DNA from: Mesorhizobium sp. B4-1-4
GTDB lineage: Bacteria; Pseudomonadota; Alphaproteobacteria; Rhizobiales; Rhizobiaceae
Direction of reading: 5' to 3'
Assembly: GCF_006439395.2 (NCBI RefSeq)
Contig: NZ_CP083950.1
Location: 6,209,177-6,273,176, forward strand
DNA: 64,000 nucleotides
The notes under the pieces were generated by a model that saw only the letters and a program-made list of their open reading frames with translations, did not search any database and was not told where the DNA came from. Position numbers and translations under genes: made by a program. This document shows, piece by piece, positions 1-8,867 of this stretch (its first letter is position 1; the number at the start of each line of letters is the position of its first letter).

Positions 1-113
1 AGTCCCTTGTTTGCCGGTATGCTAACCCCATCGCTAATCTCCGGGACCAAACTCGAATTCGACAAGGGTCGATTGCAGTCGATGACCAGTCGGGAATAGC
101 ATCCCAGTATCGC

Positions 114-314
114 ATGGCCCCCTATCATGTCTATCAGATGCTGTGTGACTTGCCGGGCACCGATATCCCACGCGATATGCGCCTCCAAGTGTCTCTGTTC
201 GAGCCCCATGTCCCCAAGAGCTTCTGGAACGCGATTGCTCGCGTGGTCGCATAGCACCAGCAATGGCGCACCATCAACATTGCCAAGCGTTTCTACGGCC
301 TGTGGGTCGCCTGA
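114..314 (+). pseudogene. Unrecognised decayed reading frame with internal stop
   Basis: From an ATG at 114 the frame is open for 46 codons to a TAG at 252-254, then continues in the same frame for 19 more codons to a TGA at 312-314. The composition on both sides of the TAG is protein-like (PHVPKSFWNAIARVVA before it, INIAKRFYGLWVA after it), so a single amber mutation in an old gene end is plausible. I do not recognise the family. It could also be a chance frame. Confidence 0.25.
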
Positions 315-716
315 CCCCAAAAGACTCACCACTCTGCTTCTTCCTTTCAACGGCTAACGGAATGCATCCACCTTCGGCGGGGCTCATTCCTTGCTTTCGA
401 ATTTTGCTCGGGTCCGCCCTTGCAGCGGAGTAAAAATCATTACATTTCATATGTCAATATCGCATGGTTGTAACGATAGGGCGTTGCCGAGATGATAAGC
501 CGGGCGACAGCATGCTTGGGAAAACGCCCGAAAGATAGCCGCAAGTTGAACAAGCGAAACCGATGTCTCGATCTCCAAACGGAGAGCTTAGTATTCCAAA
601 GATAGGATATTTGCCGAATGTATGGAATGGAGTTGACGTGCGCAGGATGGATGCGCAATCCTGAGCGCGTCGCTGTTGCGCCAGCCTGCCAGTAGCCTCA
701 GCCAGAACCTTTTCCG
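315..716. other. Intergenic, no gene recognised
   Basis: About 400 bases with an AT-rich stretch around 430-480. No protein-like frame or IS end was seen. It must contain the promoter of the RpiR-type regulator that follows, but I could not single out -35 and -10 boxes with confidence. Confidence 0.4.
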
Positions 717-1676
717 TTGAGCGCTTCGACAATTTCGAATAGCTGTCAGTCCAAAGTTTCTTTCATGGGGGCGTCATTGACAGTGCCGGAGAGCTCAGGC
801 GGGAGAAACTTGGCGCAAGAGTTGCGCCGCAATGTTAAGGTCATGTCCCGGGCCGAGCGGCGAATCGCGCGGGCACTTTTCCTAAGCAATTTTGAAGCTG
901 GTCTGATGTCGGTCGCCAATCTGGCTGCCCTCGCGAATGTGAGCGGTCCGACCGTCATCCGTTTCACAACCACGCTCGGCTATTCCAGCTACAAGGATTT
1001 TCAAAATTCGGCAGCGCGCCAGCACGATGAAAGCATCGAGTCGCCGGCAACGCTGTATGAACGTGTAACTCAGAGCCCAGCTCGGCCAACAACCGGGGAC
1101 GTAATAAGCAGTGTCCTAAGTCGTACCAAGTCTACGCTTGAGATGATTGATATCGAGGAGTTCGACAAGATCGCGAGGATCCTCGGCGATAGGCGCCGCA
1201 ACCTTTATACCCTTGGAGGACAGTCAACCGTCTTTTTCGCTGACCTGTTGGCTGCCAGGCTTTTCCAAGTGCGACCGTCTGTACAGTCAATTCGTTCGCA
1301 TTCGATGGGATTTTGCAGAGAGGATCTCCTTCCTTTCATTGGAAACCGGGACGTCTTGTTTGCGTTCGATTTTCGCCGGTACCAAAAGTCGACCATCGAA
1401 TTCTGTCAGATTGCCGCCGAACAGGATGCAACTGTGATTTTGATGACAGATATGTGGCTCTCGCCAATTGCAGATTTTGCCAGTCAGGTCCTGGTCATTG
1501 ATTCCGAGACCGATGGTCCCTATGATTTTCTAACTCCCTGCATGGCCTTGCTAGACACTCTTCAGGAGGCCGTGCTGGCGAACTCTAATTTCGATGAAGT
1601 GCGAAAAAGAATACGCCTTTGCGAGAAGTATCCTCGTGGCTTGGTGGGAGAGGAAGGCACGGATCATACTTCTTAG
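717..1676 (+). CDS. MurR/RpiR family transcriptional regulator (HTH + SIS)
   Basis: A 319-residue protein with the two-part build of RpiR regulators. An N-terminal helix-turn-helix covers about residues 37-110 (MSRAERRIARAL, then LANVSGPTVIRFTTTLGYSSYKDF in pieces). A sugar-isomerase (SIS) fold follows at about 140-290, seen in the YTLGGQSTVFFADLLAARL segment. In this family the SIS domain binds a phosphorylated sugar or other small effector and controls neighbouring catabolic genes. The longest frame starts at a TTG (717); the ATG at 765 is an equally good start and would remove 16 poorly conserved residues. The gene stands alone, with no co-directional gene within 2 kb, so its target is unclear. 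A second, divergent RpiR protein lies at 57357. Confidence 0.88.
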   Translation: MSASTISNSCQSKVSFMGASLTVPESSGGRNLAQELRRNVKVMSRAERRIARALFLSNFEAGLMSVANLAALANVSGPTVIRFTTTLGYSSYKDFQNSAARQHDESIESPATLYERVTQSPARPTTGDVISSVLSRTKSTLEMIDIEEFDKIARILGDRRRNLYTLGGQSTVFFADLLAARLFQVRPSVQSIRSHSMGFCREDLLPFIGNRDVLFAFDFRRYQKSTIEFCQIAAEQDATVILMTDMWLSPIADFASQVLVIDSETDGPYDFLTPCMALLDTLQEAVLANSNFDEVRKRIRLCEKYPRGLVGEEGTDHTS

Positions 1677-1898
1677 GTCACTAAACGCCCGGTTGGTCAA
1701 CCAACGGCCAAAGCGAGAACGCGCTTACATCGAACCTGGCTCCAGACTGTCCCGATAGAACAGAACGAGATAGTTGGCGAGCTTACGATGCGACGCCAAT
1801 TGCGCGTGAGCTTCTGACCGCGGACTCCATCCCATGACTGTGGCTGAACCCTTCGCTAGTCCATCGCCTGCTGTTCCCGGGGAAGGCAAAGCCCACCT

Positions 1899-2012
1899 TT
1901 ACACGACGACCATCGTTTTGAAGCCCTTGATGTCATGGTTCTCATAGAAGAAGCGCCGCGTGAATTGTCCATAGTCCTCCACATTCTTGGCGTAAGCGAC
2001 AAGCTGAAGCCG
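1899..2012 (-). pseudogene. C-terminal stub of an Lrp/AsnC-type regulator
   Basis: On the minus strand, directly beyond the end of the IS66 transposase remnant, an open frame reads VEDYGQFTRRFFYENHDIKG and then FKTMVVV before a TAA at 1899-1901. This matches the last beta-alpha-beta part of the Lrp effector domain, compare VEDVEAFDIFVKTKLYTNP then RKFRSMIAL in the intact Lrp protein at 6468-6920. The upstream part is missing, apparently removed by the IS66 insertion. The assignment rests on about 35 residues, so it is tentative. Confidence 0.45.
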
Positions 2013-2013
2013 T

Positions 2014-3240
2014 TCAGGCGGCGTAATTCCACGGCATGAGTGCGTCGATTTTGCTGCTCGGCCAGCCATTGGAAATGCGCTCGAGCGTCCGAGTGAGCAA
2101 GGCGAGCGGATCGACGTTGTTCATTTTTGCCGTCTGCAGCAGTGTCGCAACGGTCGCCCAGTTCCTTCCGCGCCGTCGCTGCCGGCGAAGATCGAGTTCT
2201 GTCTCGTGATTGCCTGGGGCCTGATGGCGCGCTCGACAATGTTGGAGTCGAGTTCGATGCGGCCGTCGGTCAGGAAGCGCTCGAAGATGGCGCGACGCGA
2301 CATGGCGTAGCGGATCGCCTCGGCAAGTTTCGATTTGCCGGAGATCCGCGGCAGGGTCTTCTGCCAGAGGGGCGAAGAGCTCGGTGACGATCATGGCGGA
2401 GGTTTGCTGACGCACCGCGACACGGGCGTCAAGGCTTTGCCCGCGCACGGGTTCCTCGACATGCCAGACCATCCGCTCGACTGTCTCCGTTGCGACTTTC
2501 GAGCTTTCCGCGACATGCAGTTCATAGAACTTTCGTCGACTGTGTGACCAGCAGCCCGCCAATGTGACGCCGTCATTGCCGTGATCGGAGCGGGTCAGCT
2601 TGTTATAGGCGGCATAGCCATCGACCTGGGCGATACCGCGGTAGCCGTTCAGGTGTCGCGCGACACCTTCATCAGCCCGGCTATCCTCGAAGCGATAGGC
2701 CACCATCGGCGGACCTGCTGCCAAAGGGATGATCATCCCTGGCGTAAGCTCAGAGCCAGGCTATCTTTGTCGATCCGGATCCCGGCGCCAGCGTCGGCAA
2801 AGTGGTCTCGTCGGCGATGATCCGCTCTCCTTTCTTGATCTCATCAAAGAGGTAGTCGGCGAGAATCTCCAGCTCGAACCCAGCTTGCCCATCCGTTGCG
2901 CCATCAGCTTGCGGTCGAGCTCAACCTTGTCGCGGGCATAGATTCCCGCACGTGAAGGTCCAGTTGCAGGATGGCGCGATCAACATCTCGGTAGAGGATG
3001 AGCCGCGGGTTGTGGCCGGCAAGCGCAGTCTTCGCGGTGAGGCGGCGGCGCTGCGCGCCGTGAAGGATCACAAAATGAGCCCGCTCAAAGAGTGGCACGC
3101 GACCCGGCCCGACGACCAGAAGCTTGCAAAAAACAGCGAACACTGCAGCGCCAAACCAGCCCTTATCGGGCCTCCGGCGGTGAACCTCGGGTCGGCGGCA
3201 CGGCGTCCTGAACTTTTCGTCTAGCGCGCCGGGCGTCGTC
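2014..3240 (-). pseudogene. IS66-family transposase (TnpC) remnant, frameshifted
   Basis: Several minus-strand frames together spell an IS66 TnpC protein. Near 2880-2780 the pieces YARDKVELDRKLMAQRMGKL and IIADETTLPTLAPG match the segment before the catalytic region. Frame 2736-2400 gives VDGYAAYNKLTRSDHGNDG and CWSHSRRKFYEL. Frame 2303-2121 gives ERFLTDGRIELDSNIVERAI, and a last frame ends in SSKIDALMPWNYAA at 2014. At least three frameshifts separate these parts, and the region above 2950 is too degraded to align. TnpA and TnpB are absent, so the element is dead. A better preserved IS66 copy lies at 29623-32139. Confidence 0.8.
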
Positions 3241-3803
3241 ATGTGGCCCGGAGACGCGGTAGAGCAAGTTCAGCCTCCTGCTTTCGCGCCAGATCGCAGG
3301 TAGCCGCCTTGCTGGCACACGGATAATGATCCAACTGGCCCTGCTCTGTCTGCGTCGCATATTTCCACCGCCTATAGGCCACCGTTCAACGCAACCTCCC
3401 GCACATACATACCAAAAACGCCGAATTAGTGCACTCATTAGCTGTTACCTTCAAAATTATGTCGGCCATCAATATGGTCACGTATACACCCGTTCGACAA
3501 AGGGGTTTTCGTGTGGGAAAAAGTGGGTTGCGGAATTTAGAATTGTAGAACTTTTTTGGCATTGGCGCCGGCAATGGCGCATGCGCATCCCAATCTTTTT
3601 GACATACTCAGACGTAGGTTTACCGCTGGGGTTCGATCCAAAACGTGCGTCAAATATCCAGCAGTGTGTTGTGCCCCAGATCCGGTTTGATAGGGGTGGC
3701 GGAGTCTTCACGAATTGGCAGGTGGGCGCGATGGCTTCACTCCGCCCCTCGAACCTATAGTCAGCGCAGTCCCGAGTAAGGACGCTTTGGAAGGGGTTGA
3801 AGA
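3241..3803. other. Intergenic region upstream of the amidase
   Basis: About 560 bases without a convincing gene. The frames on both strands lack protein-like composition. The segment near 3631 (GGTTCGATCC) resembles a tRNA T-loop but has no tRNA around it. The amidase promoter should lie in the AT-rich part around 3400-3620, but no clear promoter boxes could be assigned. Confidence 0.4.
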
Positions 3804-5243
3804 ATGTTGTCAGGATATAGCGATCTGGATGGCGTCGGGTTAGCGGACGCAATCCATAAAAGAGAGGTGAGTGCCACCGAGGTTTTGGAAACCGCAATCG
3901 CGCTTACGGAACAGGCTAATGAAGCGTTGAATTTCGTTGCTGTGCGCTGCTATGGCGAGGGACGAAAGACTGCCCGGCAATCCCTGCCGGGCAGTCCTCT
4001 GAGCGGTGTTCCCTACCTCCTGAAAGATAGCTTTACCAGCTGGCGTGATACTGTCACCACAAACGGATCTTACCTATACCGAAATTACATGTCTCCTTCA
4101 GATTCCGAAACTTCCCGCCGTGCTCGGGATGGTGGCTTAGTCATGTACGCCAAGTCAACGACACCGGAATTTGCCGCAGGAATTACTACGGAAACCCCGC
4201 TCCACGGGGCCACACTTAACCCATGGTCACTGGAACACACACCGGGTGGATCGACCGGCGGAGGTGCCGCCGCAGTTGCAGCTGGCGTTGTGCCACTCGC
4301 TAACGCCAGCGACGCTGGAGGGTCCATCCGGATTCCGGCTGCTTACTGCGGTTTGGTGGGGCACAAGCCCTCCCGCGGCCGAATCCCTTGGGGACCCGAC
4401 GTTTTAGATGTCGTCGGGGGTTTGGCTACGGAGGGATGTGTTTCTCGTACCGTCCGAGATCAGGCTGCCTATCTCGATCTCATGCAGGGTAATATCCCAG
4501 GTGACCGTGATCGACCACCTGCGCCGGGCGCAACCTTCATGTCGGCGATTGAGCTTCGACCTGAGCCGTTGAGGATCGGGTTCACGGTGAACAGTCACAT
4601 TGAAGAGGCGACCTACGCTCCGGGTGTTCTGGCGGTGCAATCAATTGCCACGTTGTGTGAGTCTATGGGACATTGTGTCGAGGAACTTTCATTGGGCGAG
4701 TATGATTACGTGAAAGCGCTGGCGAATACGGGTACTATTTTCCGGGTCGACCACTATCGCATTTTCCGCAATGCGCGCGCAATGAAGGGCGCAGAGCCAT
4801 GCGGACAGGATTTTACGAGGGTGATGTTCGACTCGGCACGAGCAGGCGCCGCGATAACGGGTGTAGAGTACGCGGATGCCGTTGAGAGTCTTCGACAGAC
4901 GACCCGCCGCGTTGAGCTGATGATGGCACCATACGATGTGATTATTACTCCTATGTCGGTCCGGCCTCCGCCGGCGATCGGTCAGAATACGCAAGAGAGA
5001 ACTGAACTGGGAGCTTATGGCATCGAGAATAGGAAACAGGTGTCATGGTTCGCGTCACTTTTCAATGTCACTGGACAACCAGCGTGCTCGGTCCCCGCAG
5101 GCTTTGATGACAATGGGTTGCCAGTTGCCATTCAAATCGTGGGTAAATGGGGAGATGACGCCACGGTTCTTAAGCTGGCAACCGCTATAGAGGCTGAACG
5201 GCCCTGGATTTCCCGAAAGCCGAAATTTTGGTTCGCAGCTTAG
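3804..5243 (+). CDS. Amidase signature family amidohydrolase
   Basis: A full-length 479-residue amidase signature enzyme, hydrolysing a carboxamide to acid and amine or ammonia in the cytoplasm. The Ser-cisSer-Lys triad is intact: Lys74 in YLLKDSF, the cis-serine at about 150 in GGSTGG, and the nucleophile Ser174 in DAGGSIRIPAA. The ATG at 3804 has a purine-rich AAGGGG about 8 bases upstream. There is no signal peptide. The substrate cannot be read from the sequence; the family includes indoleacetamide, malonamate and general aliphatic amidases. The gene is isolated: an IS3 remnant begins 9 bases after its stop, so any downstream operon partners may have been lost. A second amidase lies at 8868. 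Confidence 0.9.
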   Translation: MLSGYSDLDGVGLADAIHKREVSATEVLETAIALTEQANEALNFVAVRCYGEGRKTARQSLPGSPLSGVPYLLKDSFTSWRDTVTTNGSYLYRNYMSPSDSETSRRARDGGLVMYAKSTTPEFAAGITTETPLHGATLNPWSLEHTPGGSTGGGAAAVAAGVVPLANASDAGGSIRIPAAYCGLVGHKPSRGRIPWGPDVLDVVGGLATEGCVSRTVRDQAAYLDLMQGNIPGDRDRPPAPGATFMSAIELRPEPLRIGFTVNSHIEEATYAPGVLAVQSIATLCESMGHCVEELSLGEYDYVKALANTGTIFRVDHYRIFRNARAMKGAEPCGQDFTRVMFDSARAGAAITGVEYADAVESLRQTTRRVELMMAPYDVIITPMSVRPPPAIGQNTQERTELGAYGIENRKQVSWFASLFNVTGQPACSVPAGFDDNGLPVAIQIVGKWGDDATVLKLATAIEAERPWISRKPKFWFAA

Positions 5244-5251
5244 GAGCAATC

Positions 5252-5881
5252 TGGTCGCCGCACCCAGTGTGGAGTGCGCCCCTCGGGCCGGACAGATCAG
5301 GCCGCAGTTTTGACCATCTGCCGGGCGTGTTGGTCCTCGAACGTTGCGGGCTGAGATAGCCGAGCGCTGAGTGCAATCGGCGGGTGTTGTAAACCTCATC
5401 GATGAAGCGGGGAAGGTCCTCAGCGACATCGGCGAAGTTTCGTAGGCCATCGGATAGACGGCTTCGACCTTCATCGTTTTCATGAAGTTTTCCGCTTTCG
5501 CATTATCGTAGGGATTGCCGCGCCGGCCCATCGATCCAACAAGATCGTGCTTGGCGAGAAGATTGCGGTAGACAAGTGCGGCATATTGCGACCCTCGGTC
5601 CGAGTGATGGACGCAGCCCGGCGGTGGCTTTCGTCGTTCGATTGCCGCCTTCAATGCTGCAACGGTCAAGCGCGCGTCGATCGACCGGCCGATGGCGTAA
5701 CCAACGACCTTGCGTGACCAGGCATCCAAAATGACTGCGACGTAGACGAAGCCCGCCGCAATCGTCACGTAGGTTATGTCGCTCACCCAGAGCTGGTTCG
5801 GGCCGTCGGGTGTCACGTTCTTCGCCAGGTTCGGGAAGATTGGCAACTCGTGAGGGGCGCACTCCCCGGCTTATGGGGTCA
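5252..5881 (-). mobile_element. Internally deleted IS3-family element with both inverted repeats
   Basis: The two ends carry inverted repeats: GAGTGCGCCCCTC at 5272-5284 and its exact complement at 5850-5862, with weaker similarity outwards to TGGTC.. at 5252 and TGACCCC.. (read inwards) at 5881. Only about 630 bases lie between them, against 1.2-1.5 kb for a complete IS3 element. The right repeat is immediately followed by the middle of OrfB, so OrfA and the start of OrfB have been deleted while both tips remain. Confidence 0.7.
5265..5846 (-). pseudogene. IS3-family OrfB transposase, truncated and frameshifted
   Basis: The minus-strand frame carries the DDE integrase core of IS3 transposases: NQLWVSDITYV (first Asp), CVHHSDRGSQYAAL (second Asp) and GNPYDNAKAENFMKTMK (Glu). 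After VYPMAYE a frameshift near 5440 moves the end of the protein into another frame, which continues LHSALGYLSPQ at about 5370-5340. The N-terminal part of OrfB and all of OrfA are missing. It cannot produce an active transposase. Confidence 0.82.
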
Positions 5882-5962
5882 ATATTGCACGCCGATTCAC
5901 AACTTTCTTCCACAAGCAATCATCAGCCTAGCATGACGTACTCCCAACACGTCTTTCGGTGA

Positions 5963-6300
5963 CAAAAGTGGCAGGCGACCGCTGACTACGCCGCCATTCT
6001 GCGTGGACATTACGGCTACTGCGGCAGGCCGCACAACTACCCGGCGCTCACCGGATTCAATCGGCAAATGCGCCGGATATTGCTAGCGTGTCTGAGACGG
6101 CGCAGAGAGAAGAGCCGGCGCATGGGCTGGTCAGCGTTCGAGACCCGACGGCGCGCTTCCCCCGCCAGCCCCGCGCATCGCTCGAACTTGGGCACAAGCA
6201 CGGATATGCTGCGGGTTACTCTTGAGAAGAGCCGGGCGGGAAAGCCGCACGCCGGATCTGTCAGCGCGAAAGCCGAATGGCATCCTTTTCAGTTTTCCCG
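5963..6300 (+). mobile_element. 3' remnant of a group II intron (maturase C-terminus and domain V)
   Basis: Frame 5963-6180 reads LRGHYGYCGRPHNYPAL and then NRQMRRILLACLRRRREKS, the pattern at the very end of group II intron reverse transcriptase/maturase proteins. About 80 bases further, 6229-6261 reads GAGCCGGGCGGGAAAGCCGC and continues ACGCCGGATCTG. This can fold like domain V: an AGAGCCGG/CCGGATCT lower stem, an AC bulge and a GCGG/CCGC upper stem closed by a GAAA-containing loop. The reverse transcriptase domain and the 5' part of the intron are absent, so it is a dead 3' fragment. Confidence 0.55.
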
Positions 6301-6467
6301 CTTCGCATACCGGCCGGACGGAGCCTACCGCACGCGTATAGCCGATGCACTTTTGATCATTTGTATGCCAATAGTGCTTTATTTATTTCATCAGGATAGC
6401 GAATTGCTATAATTGTTTCTCAAAACCAGGTGATACTGAACACTCCAAGCATGGTTGGAATCGTTCA

Positions 6468-6920
6468 ATGGATGACCTAGATCGAAGGATCCTCGCGGCA
6501 CTACAAAAGAACAATCGGCTCTCTTTTGCCGAGCTCGCAGACCTCGCCGGTTCATCAGCCGCGTCGTGCATGCGTCGGGTAAACAAGCTGCGCTCGGATG
6601 GCGTGATCATTGCGGACATCTCACTGGTTGATCCGAATGCTGTTGGCAAATCACTTACCGTCGTTGTCACGGTAGAGCTCGACCGAGAACGACTGGACCT
6701 CGTCGACGATTTCAAGCGTGCGATGCGCGTGGCTAAGGAGGTTACCCAGTGCTATATGGTTACGGGGGACGCCGATTTCGTCCTGATTGTGGCCGTCGAG
6801 GACGTCGAGGCCTTCGATATCTTCGTCAAGACAAAACTCTATACCAACCCCAATGTCCGAAAATTCCGAAGCATGATCGCGCTCGATCGGGTCAAGTTTG
6901 AGCCTCGGATCATTGTGTAG
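6468..6920 (+). CDS. Lrp/AsnC family transcriptional regulator
   Basis: A 150-residue Lrp-type regulator of normal length. The N-terminal winged helix (about 1-60: MDDLDRRILAALQKN, LADLAGSSAASCMRRVNKL) is followed by the RAM effector domain (about 65-140: GDADFVLIVAVEDVEAF). Lrp proteins bind amino acids and control amino-acid transport and degradation. That fits the amino-acid-derived theme of the window, but the nearest intact downstream gene is more than 2 kb away. The ATG at 6468 is the only start in register with the family. It is flanked by the group II intron tail and an IS481 stub, so its original neighbours have probably been rearranged. Confidence 0.92.
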   Translation: MDDLDRRILAALQKNNRLSFAELADLAGSSAASCMRRVNKLRSDGVIIADISLVDPNAVGKSLTVVVTVELDRERLDLVDDFKRAMRVAKEVTQCYMVTGDADFVLIVAVEDVEAFDIFVKTKLYTNPNVRKFRSMIALDRVKFEPRIIV

Positions 6921-7126
6921 TTTCCGTAAGCTGCTCTCATGCAATAAGTCCGTCGGCACTTCATGGTGCCTATTCCACTTACAATATTGGGGATCGTCTA
7001 TTTCGTCGCAGGAACTCTACGCTCTAGACTAGGTGTTGGTCCCGTATGAGGTAACGCGGATCGATCTTAAAGCTTAACGGGTCTTCCGCCGAGTGATGGC
7101 AGATTGCCTCGAAGGGTATTTCCATC

Positions 7127-7345
7127 TCAGCGCCTCAGATGCTTAGCGAAATTGAAGGCGGCGACGAAGGTGAGGACATGGGCGGCCTTGAGGCCTTCCC
7201 GGTCGGGGTAGTGGAAGGCCATGACCGTCGCGTCCATGATGGTGTTGTTGATGCGCTCTGCCTGCCATTGTCCAGGGATGATAGTTCAGTCAGCTTGTGC
7301 ATGATGCCGTTCTCGATGCAGACGCGATCGAAGATACCCAGGCGA
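7127..7345 (-). pseudogene. IS481-type transposase C-terminal remnant
   Basis: Two overlapping minus-strand frames spell the end of an IS481-like DDE transposase: FDRVCIENGIMHKLTELS (about 7340-7285), then after a frameshift QAERINNTIMDATVMAFHYP and LTFVAAFNFAKHLRR ending at the TGA 7127-7129. Family proteins read FDRVCDEHGIEHRLTKI...GQVERMNRT at this point. The first two acidic residues of the triad are missing. The break at about 7340 coincides with the left edge of the 1.49 kb duplicated block. Confidence 0.65.
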
Positions 7346-7679
7346 GGGGCTTGAGTGCGTATTGGCTTGACCCTCGAATGAGCCGAACGCTGCCTCTGCG
7401 GTGCTGACTTTGAAGCCTTCAATGCTATTCCGTTTTCTGGTCGTGCGACCGGCACTTTCAATTCTGTGTCCAAAAAAGTTGCAAGCTCCGTGGCCACGTC
7501 GGATGGCGAGCGTCGCATCGAAGCGATGGAGCACTGAATTCCTTCCTGTCGATTGGCTTTTGCCTTGTAGCGGCAAAATGACTGTTGAAGCGGTGGGTCC
7601 AGAGTCGCCCAGCTTCCCCGTGTCTTTGGCTGTTTAAGATGGCGCGTCTTCAGTTCGCAAAAAGGTGACGGAGCATGAC

Positions 7680-7764
7680 GGTCTCCTCACAAGAGACCAC
7701 ATGAACCATATGGTCCACTTGCATAATGAATCATCGCGTGGTTCAATATCGGAAAATTGAACCA
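7680..7764 (+). promoter_or_regulatory. Dyad-rich control region upstream of the crotonase gene (copy 1)
   Basis: Three inverted repeats lie in 85 bases just upstream of the gene. GGTCTC and GAGACC face each other at 7680-7698. ACCATATGGT at 7705-7714 is a perfect 10-base palindrome. TGGTTCAAT at 7739-7747 is matched by ATTGAACCA at 7756-7764, a perfect 9-base dyad with an 8-base spacer. The last one has the size and position of a repressor operator. The whole arrangement is repeated upstream of the intact operon at 58779-58863. The regulator is not known. Confidence 0.5.
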
Positions 7765-7802
7765 GGCCAAGCTCGCAACTCATCGCAAAAAGTGACGGAC
7801 CT

Positions 7803-8666
7803 ATGGAATACACTCAGATCGCCGTGGAACGCCGCGGTAACGTGGCCTGGCTCTTTCACGACCGTCCCGGTGCACGCAACGCCGAAAGCATGCAGCTTCT
7901 TGACGAGCTTGATCATGCTTTGCAGTCAGCGATCGATGCTGAGGACGTGCGCGTGATCGTGGTCGGTGGCAAAGGCGATCACTTTTCAGCTGGCCACGAT
8001 CTCAAGGAGGCACAGGCCAAGCGTGCAGAATTTACTGTTGAAGAGCGCTTCGCGTACGAAGAGCGCCGTTATCTCGGCTACGCAATGCGAATCTGGGATT
8101 GTCCCAAGCCTACGATTGCCAGCGTGCAGGGAGCTTGTGTCGCTGGTGGTTTCATGGTTGCCAACATGTGCGACATGATCGTGGCCTCTGACGATGCTTT
8201 CTTCGCCGATCCAGTCTGTAACACGCTGGCCAGCGCCGCCGTCGAAGTGTTGTGTCATCCTTGGGTCATGGGTTTGCGGACCGCAAAGGAGTTCCTTTTT
8301 ACCGGCCGCCGCATGAGCGCGGAGGAGGCGCAACGGGTCGGCATGGTAAACCGCGTCGTGCAACGTGCTGAACTCGAAGCTGCCACGACGGAGCTTGCCG
8401 AAAAGATAGCCGCTGCCCCGCCTTTTGCCACGATGCTGACCAAGCGCTCACTCAACCGGACGGCCGATATGCAGGGGCTTCAGGAATGCGCTCCAGAGCC
8501 ATTTCGATACGCACCAGCTCTCGCACGTAAGCGACGAGTACCGTCGCATGCGCGAGCAGGGCATTGCGGCTGCCATTTCGCGCGGCAGGAATCAAACTGC
8601 GGGCTGAACGCGTTCGCACCATCGTGCGAGAGCAGAAGAGTCTTCACAAAGTCGAGCAGCGCATGA
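7803..8666 (+). pseudogene. Crotonase (enoyl-CoA hydratase-like), frameshifted copy
   Basis: The first 224 codons or so are almost identical to the intact crotonase at 58901-59704. At 8474-8477 this copy has GGGG where the other has GGG (59572-59574). The extra base moves the frame after TADMQG, so the last 43 native residues are replaced by about 65 unrelated ones. A substitution (GCT for GTT near 8410) is the other visible coding change. The lost C-terminal helices help form the oligomer interface in crotonases, so the product is probably not functional. A sequencing error is possible, but the neighbouring ligase fragment is also broken. Confidence 0.8.
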
Positions 8667-8845
8667 GCACCGTCGGATCTGTAGCAGTCGAACGTTCTTA
8701 CCCGTGGATGAAGTCCTATCCGCCCGCCATTCGTTGGGACGCGCCGATCCAATGCTTCTCACTCGGCAATTACCTGGCCCGCAGCGCGGCGCGATATCCC
8801 GGCCGCACCGCCTTCATCTACCGCGACAGCCAGAAATCCGCATAA
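8663..8845 (+). pseudogene. Acyl-CoA ligase, 5' fragment only
   Basis: Sixty codons from ATG 8663 match the start of the intact ligase at 59760 (SYPWMKSYPPAIRWDAP, then GNYLARSAARY and AFIYRDS). Homology ends after the codons for RDS at 8830, and a stop follows at 8843. The ATP- and CoA-binding parts are absent. The amidase gene begins 22 bases later, so the block end and the amidase start were joined by a rearrangement. Confidence 0.85.
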
Positions 8846-8867
8846 TTCAGAGAGGAAGACCTGCCGC

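Larger units (their letters stand above)
7339..8830 (+). repeat. Direct repeat copy 1 of a 1.49 kb block
   Basis: This stretch is nearly identical to 58438-59927 in the same orientation. By eye I count only about a dozen substitutions and a few single-base indels, concentrated towards the right end. It contains the upstream control region, the crotonase gene and the first part of an acyl-CoA ligase gene. Copy 1 stops abruptly after the CGCGACAGC at 8822-8830, where the ligase in copy 2 continues. Copy 1 is the derived one, because both of its genes are broken. Confidence 0.93.

Noticed and set aside
3090..3115. TGGCACG-like sequence suggesting a sigma-54 promoter
   Set aside because: The downstream half does not match TTGC at the required spacing, and it lies inside the IS66 remnant with no gene after it.
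3620..3660. GGTTCGATCC resembling a tRNA T-arm or an integration site
   Set aside because: No acceptor, D or anticodon stems could be built around it, and no integrase gene is nearby.
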